Shown: positions 23,373-36,353, counted from the first letter of the stretch. The stretch is 64,000 bases of DNA from Gordionus sp. m RMFG-2023 (GCF_954871325.1 NC_088776.1:35574508-35638507), one strand, 5' to 3'. Notes: generated from the letters alone by a model not told the origin. Numbers and translations are program-made.

Positions 23373-26300
23373 GAGGGGAAAGGCTAACATCTTAAACGTA
23401 ATTTTGAATATAATTATATCATTAAACTCAGAATTTAACCCCATAGATGTATTTTTTTACGTTTCCGGTTCACAAAATAAATTTTTTGTCGCGAAAGACA
23501 TTTATAGGGGAAAGGCTAACATTTTAAGAGTAATTTTGAATATATTTATATCATTGAACTCAGAATTTAATTCTCTATCCAAAACCGCTTAGATGTATTT
23601 TTTTACGTTTCCGGTTCACGAAATAATTTTTTTGTCGCGAAAGACATTTATAGGGGAAAGGCTTACATTTTAAAAGTAATTTTGAATATATTTATATCAT
23701 TGAACTCAGAATTTAATTCTCTATCCAAAACCGCTTAGATGTATTTTTTTACGTTTCCGGTTCACGAAATAATTTTTTTGTCGCGAAAGACATTTATAGG
23801 GGAAAGGCTTACATTTTAAAAGTAATTTTGAATATATTTATATCATTGAACTCAGAATTTAATTCTCTATCCAAAACCGCTTAGATGTATTTTTTTACGT
23901 TTCCGGTTCACGAAATAATTTTTTTGTCGCGAAAGACATTTATCGGGTAAAGGCTAACATTTTAAAAGTAATTTTTATAATATTTATATCATTGAACTCA
24001 GAATTTAATTCTCTATCCAAAATCGCTTAGATGTATTTTTTTAAGTTTCCGGTTCACGAAATAATTTTTTTGTCGCGAAAGACATTTATCGGGGAAAGGC
24101 TAACATTTTAAAAGTAATTTTTATAATATTTATATCATTGAACTCAGAATTTAATTCTCTATCCAAAACCGCTTAGATGTATTTTTTTACGTTTCCGGTT
24201 CACGAAATAATTTTTTTGTCGCGAAAGACATTTATCGGGGAAAGGCTAACATTTTAAAAGTAATTTTTATAATATTTATATCATTGAACTCAGAATTTAA
24301 TTCTCTATCCAAAATCGCTTAGATGTATTTTTTTAAGTTTCCGGTTCACGAAATAATTTTTTTGTCGCGAAAGACATTTATCGGGGAAAGGCTAACATTT
24401 TAAAAGTAATTTTTATAATATTTATATCATTGAACTCAGAATTTAATTCTCTATCCAAAACCGCTTAGATGTATTTTTTTACGTTTTCGGTTCACGAAAT
24501 AATTTTTTTGTCGCGAAAGACATTTATCGGGGAAAGGCTAACATTTTAAAAGTAATTTTTATAATATTTATATCATTGAACTCAGAATTTAATTCTCTAT
24601 CCAAAATCGCTTAGATGTATTTTTTTAAGTTTCCGGTTCACGAAATAATTTTTTTGTCGCGAAAGACATTTATCGGGGAAAGGCTAACATTTTAAAAGTA
24701 ATTTTTATAATATTTATATCATTGAACTCAGAATTTAATTCTCTATCCAAAACCGCTTAGATGTATTTTTTTACGTTTCCGGTTCACGAAATAATTTTTT
24801 TGTCGCGAAAGACATTTATCAGGGAAAGGCTAATATTTTAAAAGTAATTTTTATAATATTTATATCATTGAACTCAGAATTTAATTCTCTATCCAAAACC
24901 GCTTAGATGTATTTTTTTACGTTTCCGGTTCACGAAATAATTTTTTTGTCGCGAAAGACATTTATCGGGGAAAGGCTAACATTTTAAAAGTAATTTTTAT
25001 AATATTTATATCATTGAACTCAGAATTTAATTCTCTATCCAAAACCGCTTAGATGTATTTTTTTACGTTTCCGGTTCACGAAATAATTTTTTTGTCGCGA
25101 AAGACATTTATCGGGGAAAGGCTAACATTTTAAAAGTAATTTTTATAATATTTATATCATTGAACTCAGAATTTAATTCTCTATCCAAAATCGCTTAGAT
25201 GTATTTTTTTAAGTTTCCGGTTCACGAAATAATTTTTTTGTCGCGAAAGACATTTATCGGGGAAAGGCTAACATTTTAAAAGTAATTTTTATAATATTTA
25301 TATCATTGAACTCAGAATTTAATTCTCTATCCAAAACCGCTTAGATGTATTTTTTTACGTTTCCGGTTCACGAAATAATTTTTTTGTCGCGAAAGACATT
25401 TATCGGGGAAAGGCTAACATTTTAAAAGTAATTTTTATAATATTTATATCATTGAACTCAGAATTTAATTCTCTATCCAAAACCGCTTAGATGTATTTTT
25501 TTACGTTTCCGGTTCACGAAATAATTTTTTTGTCGCGAAAGACATTTATCGGGGAAAGGCTAACATTTTAAAAGTAATTTTTATAATATTTATATCATTG
25601 AACTCAGAATTTAATTCTCTATCCAAAATCGCTTAGATGTATTTTTTTAAGTTTCCGGTTCACGAAATAATTTTTTTGTCGCGAAAGACATTTATCGGGG
25701 AAAGGCTAACATTTTAAAAGTAATTTTTATAATATTTATATCATTGAACTCAGAATTTAATTCTCTATCCAAAATCGCTTAGATGTATTTTTTTAAGTTT
25801 CCGTTTCACGAAATAATTTTTTTGTCGCGAAAGACATTTATCGGGGAAAGGCTAACATTTTAAAAGTAATTTTTATAATATTTATATCATTGAACTGAGA
25901 ATTTAATTCTCTATCCAAAACCGCTTAGATGTATTTTTTTACGTTTCCGGTTCACGAAATAATTTTTTTGTCGCGAAAGACATTTATCGGGGAAAGGCTA
26001 ATATTTTAAAAGTAATTTTTATAATATTTATATCATTGAACTCAGAATTTAATTCTCTATCCAAAATCGCTTAGATGTATTTTTTTAAGTTTCCGGTTCA
26101 CGAAATAATTTTTTTGTCGCGAAAGACATTTATCGGGGAAAGGCTAACATTTTAAAAGTAATTTTTATAATATTTATATCATTGAACTCAGAATTTAATT
26201 CTCTATCCAAAACCGCTTAGATGTATTTTTTTACGTTTCCGGTTCACGAAATAATATTTTTGTCGCGAAAGACATTTATCGGGGAAAGGCTAACATTTTA

Positions 26301-29300
26301 AAAGTAATTTTTATAATATTTATATCATTGAACTCAGAATTTAATTCTCTATCCAAAACCGCTTAGATGTATTTTTTTACGTTTCCGGTTCACGAAATAA
26401 TTTTTTTGTCGCGAAAGACATTTATCGGGGAAAGGCTAACATTTTAAAAGTAATTTTTATAATATTTATATCATTGAACTCAGAATTTAATTCTCTATCC
26501 AAAACCGCTTAGATGTATTTTTTTACGTTTCCGGTTCACGAAATAATTATTTTGTCGCGAAAGACATTTATCAGGGAAAGGCTAATATTTTAAAAGTAAT
26601 TTTTATAATATTTATATCATTGAACTCAGAATTTAATTCTCTATCCAAAATCGCTTAGATGTATTTTTTTAAGTTTCCGGTTCACGAAATAATTTTTTTG
26701 TCGCGAAAGACATTTATCGGGGAAAGGCTAACATTTTAAAAGTAATTTTTATAATATTTATATCATTGAACTCAGAATTTAATTCTCTATCCAAAACCGC
26801 TTAGATGTATTTTTTTACGTTTCCGGTTCACGAAATAATTTTTTTGTCGCGAAAGACATTTATCGGGGAAAGGCTAACATTTTAAAAGTAATTTTTATAA
26901 TATTTATATCATTGAACTCAGAATTTAATTCTCTATCCAAAATCGCTTAGATGTATTTTTTTAAGTTTCCGGTTCACGAAATAATTTTTTTGTCGCGAAA
27001 GACATTTATCGGGGAAAGGCTAACATTTTAAAAGTAATTTTTATAATATTTATATCATTGAACTCAGAATTTAATTCTCTATCCAAAACCGCTTAGATGT
27101 ATTTTTTTACGTTTTCGGTTCACGAAATAATTTTTTTGTCGCGAAAGACATTTATCGGGGAAAGGCTAACATTTTAAAAGTAATTTTTATAATATTTATT
27201 ACATTGAACTCAGAATTTAATTCTCTATCCAAAACCGCTTAGATGTATTTTTTTACGTTTCCGGTTCACGAAATAATTTTTTGTCGCGAAAGACATTTAT
27301 CGGGGAAAGGCTAACATTTTAAAAGTAATTTTTATAATATTTATATCATTGAACTCAGAATTTAATTCTCTATCCAAAACCGCTTAGATGTATTTTTTTA
27401 CGTTTCCGGTTCACGAAATAATTTTTTTGTCGCGAAAGACATTTATCGGGGAAAGGCTAACATTTTAAAAGTAATTTTTATAATATTTATATCATTGAAC
27501 TCAGAATTTAATTCTCTATCCAAAATCGCTTAGATGTATTTTTTTAAGTTTCCGGTTCACGAAATAATTTTTTTGTCGCGAAAGACATTTATCGGGGAAA
27601 GGCTAACATTTTAAAAGTAATTTTTATAATATTTATATCATTGAACTCAGAATTTAATTCTCTATCCAAAATCGCTTAGATGTATTTTTTTAAGTTTCCG
27701 TTTCACGAAATAATTTTTTTGTCGCGAAAGACATTTATCGGGGAAAGGCTAACATTTTAAAAGTAATTTTTATAATATTTATATCATTGAACTGAGAATT
27801 TAATTCTCTATCCAAAACCGCTTAGATGTATTTTTTTACGTTTCCGGTTCACGAAATAATTTTTTTGTCGCGAAAGACATTTATCGGGGAAAGGCTAATA
27901 TTTTAAAAGTAATTTTTATAATATTTATATCATTGAACTCAGAATTTAATTCTCTATCCAAAATCGCTTAGATGTATTTTTTTAAGTTTCCGGTTCACGA
28001 AATAATTTTTTTGTCGCGAAAGACATTTATCGGGGAAAGGCTAACATTTTAAAAGTAATTTTTATAATATTTATATCATTGAACTCAGAATTTAATTCTC
28101 TATCCAAAACCGCTTAGATGTATTTTTTTACGTTTCCGGTTCACGAAATAATTTTTTTGTCGCGAAAGACATTTATCGGGGAAAGGCTAACATTTTAAAA
28201 GTAATTTTTATAATATTTATATCATTGAACTCAGAATTTAATTCTCTATCCAAAACCGCTTAGATGTATTTTTTTACGTTTCCGGTTCACGAAATAATTT
28301 TTTTGTCGCGAAAGACATTTATCGGGGAAAGGCTAACATTTTAAAAGTAATTTTTATAATATTTATATCATTGAACTCAGAATTTAATTCTCTATCCAAA
28401 ACCGCTTAGATGTATTTTTTTACGTTTCCGGTTCACGAAATAATTTTTTTGTCGCGAAAGACATTTATCGGGGAAAGGCTAACATTTTAAAAGTAATTTT
28501 TATAATATTTATATCATTGAACTCAGAATTTAATTCTCTATCCAAAACCGCTTAGATGTATTTTTTTACGTTTCCGGTTCACGAAATAATTTTTTTGTCG
28601 CGAAAGACATTTATCGGGGAAAGGCTAACATTTTAAGAGTAATTTTGAATATATTTATATCATTTAACTCAGAATTTAATTCTCTATCCAAAACCGCTTA
28701 GATGTATTTTTTTACGTTTCCGGTTCACGAAATAATTTTTTTGTCGCGAAAGACATTTATAGGGGAAAGGCTAACATTTTAAAAGTAATTTTTATAATAT
28801 TTATATCATTGAACTCAGAATTTAATTCTCTATCCAAAATCGCTTAGATGTATTTTTTTAAGTTTCCGGTTCACGAAATAATTTTTTTGTCGCGAAAGAC
28901 ATTTATCGGGGAAAGGCTAACATTTTAAAAGTAATTTTTATAATATTTATATCATTGAACTCAGAATTTAATTCTCTATCCAAAATCGCTTAGATGTATT
29001 TTTTTAAGTTTCCGGTTCACGAAATAATTTTTTTGTCGCGAAAGACATTTATCGGGGAAAGGCTAACATTTTATAAGTAATTTTTATAATATTTATATCA
29101 TTGAACTCAGAATTTAATTCTCTATCCAAAACCGCTTAGATGTATTTTTTTACGTTTCCGGTTCACGAAATAATTTTTTTGTCGCGAAAGACATTTATCG
29201 GGGAAAGGCTAACATTTTAAAAGTAATTTTTATAATATTTATATCATTGAACTCAGAATTTAATTCTCTATCCAAAACCGCTTAGATGTATTTTTTTACG

Positions 29301-32300
29301 TTTCCGGTTCACGAAATAATTTTTTTGTCGCGAAAGACATTTATCGTGGAAAGGCTAACATTTTAAAAGTAATTTTTATAATATTTATATCATTGAACTC
29401 AGAATTTAATTCTCTATCCAAAACCGCTTAGATGTATTTTTTTACGTTTCCGGTTAAATAATTTTTTTGTCGCGAAAGACATTTATCGGGGAAAGGCTAA
29501 CTTTTTAAAAGTAATTTTTATAATATTTATATCATTGAACTCAGAATTTAATTCTCTATCCAAAATCGCTTAGATGTATTTTTTTAAGTTTCCGGTTCAC
29601 GAAATAATTTTTTTGTCGCGAAAGACATTTATCGGGGAAAGGCTAACATTTTAAAAGTAATTTTTATAATATTTATATCATTGAACTCAGAATTTAATTC
29701 TCTATCCAAAATCGCTTAGATGTATTTTTTTAAGTTTCCGGTTCACGAAATAATTTTTTTGTCGCGAAAGACATTTATCGGGGAAAGGCTAACATTTTAA
29801 AAGTAATTTTTATAATATTTATATCATTGAACTCAGAATTTAATTCTCTATCCAAAATCGCTTAGATGTATTTTTTTAAGTTTCCGGTTCACGAAATAAT
29901 TTTTTTGTCGCGAAAGACATTTATCGGGGAAAGGCTAACATTTTATAAGTAATTTTTATAATATTTATATCATTGAACTCAGAATTTAATTCTCTATCCA
30001 AAACCGCTTAGATGTATTTTTTTACGTTTCCGGTTCACGAAATAATTTTTTTGTCGCGAAAGACATTTATCGGGGAAAGGCTAACATTTTAAAAGTAATT
30101 TTTATAATATTTATATCATTGAACTCAGAATTTAATTCTCTATCCAAAACCGCTTAGATGTATTTTTTTACGTTTCCGGTTCACGAAATAATTTTTTTGT
30201 CGCGAAAGACATTTATCGTGGAAAGGCTAACATTTTAAAAGTAATTTTTATAATATTTATATCATTGAACTCAGAATTTAATTCTCTATCCAAAACCGCT
30301 TAGATGTATTTTTTTACGTTTCCGGTTAAATAATTTTTTTGTCGCGAAAGACATTTATCGGGGAAAGGCTAACATTTTAAAAGTAATTTTTATAATATTT
30401 ATATCATTGAACTCAGAATTTAATTCTCTATCCAAAATCGCTTAGATGTATTTTTTTAAGTTTCCGGTTCACGAAATAATTTTTTTGTCGCGAAAGACAT
30501 TTATCGGGGAAAGGCTAACATTTTATAAGTAATTTTTATAATATTTATATCATTGAACTCAGAATTTGATTCTCTATCCAAAACCGCTTAGATGTATTTT
30601 TTTACGTTTCCGGTTCACGAAATAATTTTTTTGTCGCGAAAGACATTTATCGGGGAAAGGCTAACATTTTAAAAGTAATTTTTATAATATTTATATCATT
30701 GAACTCAGAATTTAATTCTCTATCCAAAACCGCTTAGATGTATTTTTTTACGTTTCCGGTTCACGAAATAATTTTTTTGTCGCGAAAGACATTTATCGGG
30801 GAAAGGCTTTTTAAAAGTAATTTTTATAATATTTATATCATTGAACTCAGAATTTAATTCTCTATCCAAAATCGCTTAGATGTATTTTTTTAAGTTTCCG
30901 GTTCACGAAATAATTTTTTTGTCGCGAAAGACATTTATCGGGGAAAGGCTAACATTTTAAAAGTAATTTTTATAATATTTATATCATTGAACTCAGAATT
31001 TAATTCTCTATCCAAAACCGCTTAGATGTATTTTTTTACGTTTCCGGTTCACGAAATAATTTTTTTGTCGCGAAAGACATTTATCGGGGAAAGGCTAACA
31101 TTTTAAAAGTAATTTTTATAATATTTATATCATTGAACTCAGAATTTAATTCTCTATCCAAAACCGCTTAGATGTATTTTTTTACGTTTCCGGTTCACGA
31201 AATAATTTTTTTGTCGCGAAAGACATTTATCGGGGAAAGGCTAACATTTTAAAAGTAATTTTTATAATATTTATATCATTGAACTCAGAATTTAATTCTC
31301 TATCCAAAATCGCTTAGATGTATTTTTTTAAGTTTCCGGTTCACGAAATAATTTTTTTGTCGCGAAAGACATTTATCGGGGAAAGGCTAACATTTTATAA
31401 GTAATTTTTATAATATTTATATCATTGAACTCAGAATTTAATTCTCTATCCAAAACCGCTTAGATGTATTTTTTTACGTTTCCGGTTCACGAAATAATTT
31501 TTTTGTCGCGAAAGACATTTATCGGGGAAAGGCTAACATTTTAAAAGTAATTTTTATAATATTTATATCATTGAACTCAGAATTTAATTCTCTATCCAAA
31601 ACCGCTTAGATGTATTTTTTTACGTTTCCGGTTCACGAAATAATTTTTTTGTCGCGAAAGACATTTATCGTGGAAAGGCTAACATTTTAAAAGTAATTTT
31701 TATAATATTTATATCATTGAACTCAGAATTTAATTCTCTATCCAAAACCGCTTAGATGTATTTTTTTACGTTTCCGGTTAAATAATTTTTTTGTCGCGAA
31801 AGACATTTATCGGGGAAAGGCTAACATTTTAAAAGTAATTTTTATAATATTTATATCATTGAACTCAGAATTTAATTCTCTATCCAAAATCGCTTAGATG
31901 TATTTTTTTAAGTTTCCGGTTCACGAAATAATTTTTTTGTCGCGAAAGACATTTATCGGGGAAAGGCTAACATTTTATAAGTAATTTTTATAATATTTAT
32001 ATCATTGAACTCAGAATTTAATTCTCTATCCAAAACCGCTTAGATGTATTTTTTTACGTTTCCGGTTCACGAAATAATTTTTTTGTCGCGAAAGACATTT
32101 ATCGGGGAAAGGCTTTTTAAAAGTAATTTTTATAATATTTATATCATTGAACTCAGAATTTAATTCTCTATCCAAAACCGCTTAGATGTATTTTTTTACG
32201 TTTCCGGTTCACGAAATAATTTTTTTGTCGCGAAAGACATTTATCGGGGAAAGGCTTTTTAAAAGTAATTTTTATAATATTTATATCATTGAACTCAGAA

Positions 32301-33170
32301 TTTAATTCTCTATCCAAAACCGCTTAGATGTATTTTTTTACGTTTCCGGTTCACGAAATAATTTTTTTGTCGCGAAAGACATTTATAGGGGAAAGGCTAA
32401 CATTTTAAAAGTAATTTTTATAATATTTATATCATTGAACTCAGAATTTAATTCTCTATCCAAAATCGCTTAGATGTATTTTTTTAAGTTTCCGGTTCAC
32501 GAAATAATTTTTTTGTCGCGAAAGACATTTATCGGGGAAAGGCTAACATTTTAAAAGTAATTTTTATAATATTTATATCATTGAACTCAGAATTTAATTC
32601 TCTATCCAAAATCGCTTAGATGTATTTTTTTAAGTTTCCGGTTCACGAAATAATTTTTTTGTCGCGAAAGACATTTATCGGGGAAAGGCTAACATTTTAA
32701 AAGTAATTTTTATAATATTTATATCATTGAACTCAGAATTTAATTCTCTATCCAAAACCGCTTAGATGTATTTTTTTACGTTTCCGGTTCACGAAATAAT
32801 TTTTTTGTCGCGAAAGACATTTATCGGGGAAAGGCTAACATTTTAAAAGTAATTTTTATAATATTTATATCATTGAACTCAGAATTTAATTCTCTATCCA
32901 AAACCGCTTAGATGTATTTTTTTACGTTTCCGGTTCACGAAATAATTTTTTTGTCGCGAAAGACATTTATCGGGGAAAGGCTTTTTAAAAGTAATTTTTA
33001 TAATATTTATATCATTGAACTCAGAATTTAATTCTCTATCCAAAATCGCTTAGATGTATTTTTTTAAGTTTCCGGTTCACGAAATAATTTTTTTGTCGCG
33101 AAAGACATTTATCGGGGAAAGGCTAACATTTTAAAAGTAATTTTTATATTATTTATATCATTGAACTCAG
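23373..33170 (+). repeat. 9.8-kb satellite, ~67 copies of a 146-bp monomer
   Basis: The unit includes GGGGAAAGGCTAACATTTTA, ATATCATTGAACTCAG, TTACGTTTCCGGTTCACGAA and TTGTCGCGAAAGACATTTAT. Spacing is about 141 bp in the first few units and 146 bp after that. It is homologous to type A of the left-copy satellite. Two linked versions alternate irregularly: AAACCGC with TTACGTTTCC, and AAATCGC with TTAAGTTTCC. Units near the left edge keep TTTTGAATATATTTATATC, while inner units have TTTTTATAATATTTATATC, the pattern expected when inner units are homogenised by unequal exchange. It ends abruptly inside a monomer at 33170. No gene lies within it. Confidence 0.93.
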
Positions 33171-33259
33171 ATTAGATATTATATGCTTATTATATATATG
33201 CAATATTTAGCCTTATTCTGTTCATTTTTTAATAACTAAGTGCAAGAGATACATAATAG

Positions 33260-34436
33260 TTTTTACTAGATCCTAAAAATATTTTAAATTCTATACCAAT
33301 AGGTATCAAAAATAATAAATATTATATAATTAATAATACTAAAAATATAAAAAATATTAGATATCGCAATGCATATGTTGATGATTGTGGTGCTTGGAGT
33401 AGTGTCAAATCCAGTTTAAAAAAATATATTTATTTCTTAGATAAAAATAATATATTAGGCCCATATGTTTTTAATAATAATTGCCTTTGCAAATATACTA
33501 GGAGGAATAATAAACCTATATATAATAATTAAATCACCAGATAAAAGTTACATGTTTATATATAATATATATTATACTTATTTAAAAAGGGATGAAAACT
33601 ATAAAAGAAAAATTAGTATTTTAAATAAATTTGATAATACCTCTAAACTTAATTTAAAAAACGTGTATTTAGTTGAATATCTAGGTTTTTATCCAGTAAA
33701 TGTTATAAATGAAGATAAATATGAAAAAGAGTATATACGTACCCATCCAACTATTTTAAGGGAAATTGAGAAAAGTATTAACACTGAAAAAATTCCTAAA
33801 TTATATAAAAATTTAATTATAAATAATGATTTTAAAACGAGTCCTCATAATATTAAGCAGCTCCGAAATGTAAAATATAATATCAATCGAAAAAATAAAA
33901 TAGTTTGTTCAAATAATTTTTCTGATAATATATTAAATATAATTTCTAATATTGAAAAGCACCCTTTTGTACAAAGTGTAATACATAAAAAAAATAAAAT
34001 TACTTCTATTATTCTTTATACACCCTTAATGATAAAAAATATAAAATATATGTGTGCAGAAAATAATCCATCAATCCTTGGTTTCGATCGTACATTTAAT
34101 CTCAGTGATTTATATGTTACGGCTTCAGTTTTTAAGCATAAGTCTATCAAACTTGGGTCTACTAATGACTATCCAATTTTTCTCGGCCCAGTTTATTTGC
34201 ATGGGAATGCAGATTATCAAACTTATAATAATTTCTTTTCAGATTTAGAGGGAATTTTTAAAAAAAATCTAATTAATAAAAACAATATAATTTTTGGGAC
34301 AGATGATGAAAAAGCTCTACATACCTCCATAAAACAAAATTTTCCGAATTCTGTGCAATTATTATGCACAAGACATATAAAAGAAAATATTAAAAATTAT
34401 TTGAGAGATATATCGGTCAAATCACGATATTTTTAA
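33260..34436 (+). pseudogene. MULE-type transposase, broken and truncated
   Basis: One frame (33260-33529) contains the N-terminal motif NAYVDDCGAWSSVKSS, then stops. A second frame continues from about 33530 (SYMFIYNIYYTYLKRDENYK, then VYLVEYLGFYP, then a RTHP motif), which implies one frameshift around 33525. The core has GFDRTFNLSD (first Asp), PVYLHGNADY, IIFGTDDEKAL (second Asp) and CTRHIKENI (the C-x2-H motif). This order fits MULE-like transposases found in many invertebrates. The frame then runs straight into the tandem array at 34411, and the C-terminal part with the third catalytic acid is missing. The last residues DISVKSRYF come from the array. It may have mobilised the composite element, but this copy cannot act. 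Confidence 0.78.
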
Positions 34437-35860
34437 AATATTTTTTAGGATAATGATTTGCACGTATTTATAGATAAATAAACCAAAAATGAACATTTTC
34501 CAAATAATATTACTACCAAATTTGGTAGATCGAATATTTAGTAAGTGGTCGGTTTTGAGCTCGCCATTCGGTCAAATCATAATATTTTCAAAAAATTAAT
34601 TAGGATAATGCTTAACACGTTATTGTTCACGTATAAACCAAAAATAAAGAATTTTCCATGTATAACGCCAGCAAGACAGTATTTAGTCATTGGGCCGGTT
34701 TCAAATCGGTTTTCTGTCAAATCACGATATTTTTAAAATATTTTTTGGGATAATGATTTGCACGTATTTATAGATATATTAACCAAAAATGAACATTTTC
34801 CAAATAATATTACTACCAAATTTGGTAGATCGAATATTTAGTAAGTGGTCGGTTTTGAGCTCGCCATTCGGTCAAATCATAATATTTTCAAAATATTTTT
34901 TAGGATAATGTTTAACACCTAAATATACACCTATAAACCAAATATGAAGAGATTTTCTATGTATAACGCCAGCAAGACAGTATTTCGGTTTCAAATCGGT
35001 TATCGGTCAAATCACGATATTTTTAAAATATTTTTTGGGATAATGATTTGCACGTATTTATAGATATATTAACCAAAAATGAACATTTTCCAAATAATAT
35101 TACTACCAAATTTGGTAGATCGAATATTTAGTAAGTGGTCGATTTTGAGCTCGCCATTCGGTCAAATCATAATATTTTCAAAATATTTTTTAGGATAATG
35201 TTTAACACCTAAATATACACCTATAAACCAAATATGAAGAGATTTTCTATGTATAACGCCAGCAAGACAGTATTTTGGTTTCAAATCGGTTATCGGTCAA
35301 ATCACGATATTTTTAAAATATTTTTTGGGATAATGATTTGCACGTATTTATAGATATATTAACCAAAAATGAACATTTTCCAAATAATATTACTACCAAA
35401 TTTGGTAGATCGAATATTTAGTAAGTGGTCGGTTTTGAGCTCGCCATTCGGTCAAATTATAATATTTTCAAAAAATTAATTAGGATAATGCTTAACACGT
35501 TATTGTTCACGTATAAACCAAAAATAAAGAATTTTCCATGTATAACGCCAGCAAGACAGTATTTAGTCATTGGGCCGGTTTCAAATCGGTTTTCTGTCAA
35601 ATCACGATATTTTTAAAATATTTTTTGGGATAATGATTTGCACGTATTTATAGATATATTAACCAAAAATGAACATTTTCCAAATAATATTACTACCAAA
35701 TTTGGTAGATCGAATATTTAGTAAGTGGTCGGTTTTAAGCCCGGCATTCAATCAAATCATAATATTTTCAAAATATTTTTTAGGATAATGTTTAACACCT
35801 AAATATACAAGTATAAACCAAAAATGAAGAGATTTTGATCAATAACGCCAGCAATATGTT
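34411..35860 (+). repeat. second satellite: ~290-300-bp dimers, about five units
   Basis: Half-units starting GTCAAATCACGAT (34416, 34716, 35006, 35296, 35596) alternate with half-units starting GTCAAATCATAAT or similar (34571, 34871, 35161, 35451, about 35749). Spacings are 155 and 135-145 bp. Each long unit also has ACCAAATTTGGTAGATCGAA. Two versions of the second half occur (TTAACACGTTATTG and TTAACACCTAAATA). The short frames at 34545-34736 and 35425-35616 are the same repeat translated and are not genes. Confidence 0.88.
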
Positions 35861-36345
35861 CCTTACAAACTTTCTACTATTTTTCGCTTCTAAACCTACT
35901 CATTAATTAATTCTCAAAGAAACCTCTATTTTTAAAATTTTTTTTAGGTTTTTACAAAAAAAGCGCTATCCAATATTTATTCTGGTTACCTAAGAATATA
36001 TTTTCATATTTATGTATTTAACGCCCTCTTATGGATATAAATTTGTTAAATTTTGTAATTGAAAAATAAAATATAAGTTGTAATAAGCTAGTAAATATAT
36101 TTTTTTTCCAATAAAATTAATTAAAAATAGAATTTTAAATTATTTGATATTTATTATCAATTTTTTAATTAATTAAAAATTGATTTATGTAAAATAAATA
36201 AAATGTTTTAGAAAAAATTTTTTTAAAAGATATTATATCATCAAATTATGATTAATTATGATTAATTGCTTTTTAGCAAGACAGTTTAGCAAGACAGTAT
36301 TTAGTCATACCCATTATTAAGCCTTTCGACTTATAGACCTACCCT
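35861..36345. repeat. right terminal region of the composite element
   Basis: AT-rich DNA without frames leads to two short copies of AGCAAGACAGT (about 36275-36300, borrowed from the neighbouring array) and then the terminus TTATAGACCTACCCT ending at 36345. Confidence 0.6.
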
Positions 36346-36353
36346 AAAAAAAT

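Larger units (their letters stand above)
7762..36345. mobile_element. 28.6-kb composite foldback element with satellite arrays
   Basis: The outer ends are AGGGTAGGTCTAAAAGTCGA at 7762 and, inverted, AGGGTAGGTCTATAAGTCGA ending at 36345. An 8-bp repeat AAAAAAAT flanks both sides (7754-7761 and 36346-36353), and the same AT-rich simple repeat continues beyond each. I infer one insertion unit. A third, inverted copy of the terminus ends at 22833, so the unit contains a left copy (7762-22833) and a right copy (22834-36345) that lacks about 90 bp at its left end. The right copy carries a MULE-type transposase fragment. An 8-bp duplication suits MULE, hAT or P elements, and the transposase makes MULE the best guess. 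The target duplication is low-complexity, so it is weaker evidence than usual. Confidence 0.65.
22834..36345. mobile_element. right copy: MULE-like element dominated by satellites
   Basis: It starts inside the subterminal region (TTTGATTGATTTATTGCTTT at about 22848) without the terminal ~90 bp and has no Harbinger at the TTA site (22894-22896). The order is three ~130-bp repeats, a 146-bp array, a broken MULE-type transposase gene, a second dimeric array, an AT-rich tail, and the inverted terminus GCCTTTCGACTTATAGACCT ending at 36345. Confidence 0.65.

Noticed and set aside
23373-33170. CENP-B box in the satellite monomers
   Set aside because: Words like ACGTTCGAAGGGAAAAGG resemble the start of the box, but the required A and CGGG positions do not line up in either monomer type.
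34545-35616. Two nearly identical 63-codon frames
   Set aside because: They are the ~300-bp tandem repeat translated, ending in the same SVKSRYF as the truncated transposase frame.
7762-36345. Composite element as a Polinton/Maverick or other virus-like element
   Set aside because: The size and the AG start of the ends would allow it, but no polymerase, integrase, protease or capsid-like frame is seen, the flanking repeat is 8 bp rather than 6, and the only enzyme remnant is MULE-like.
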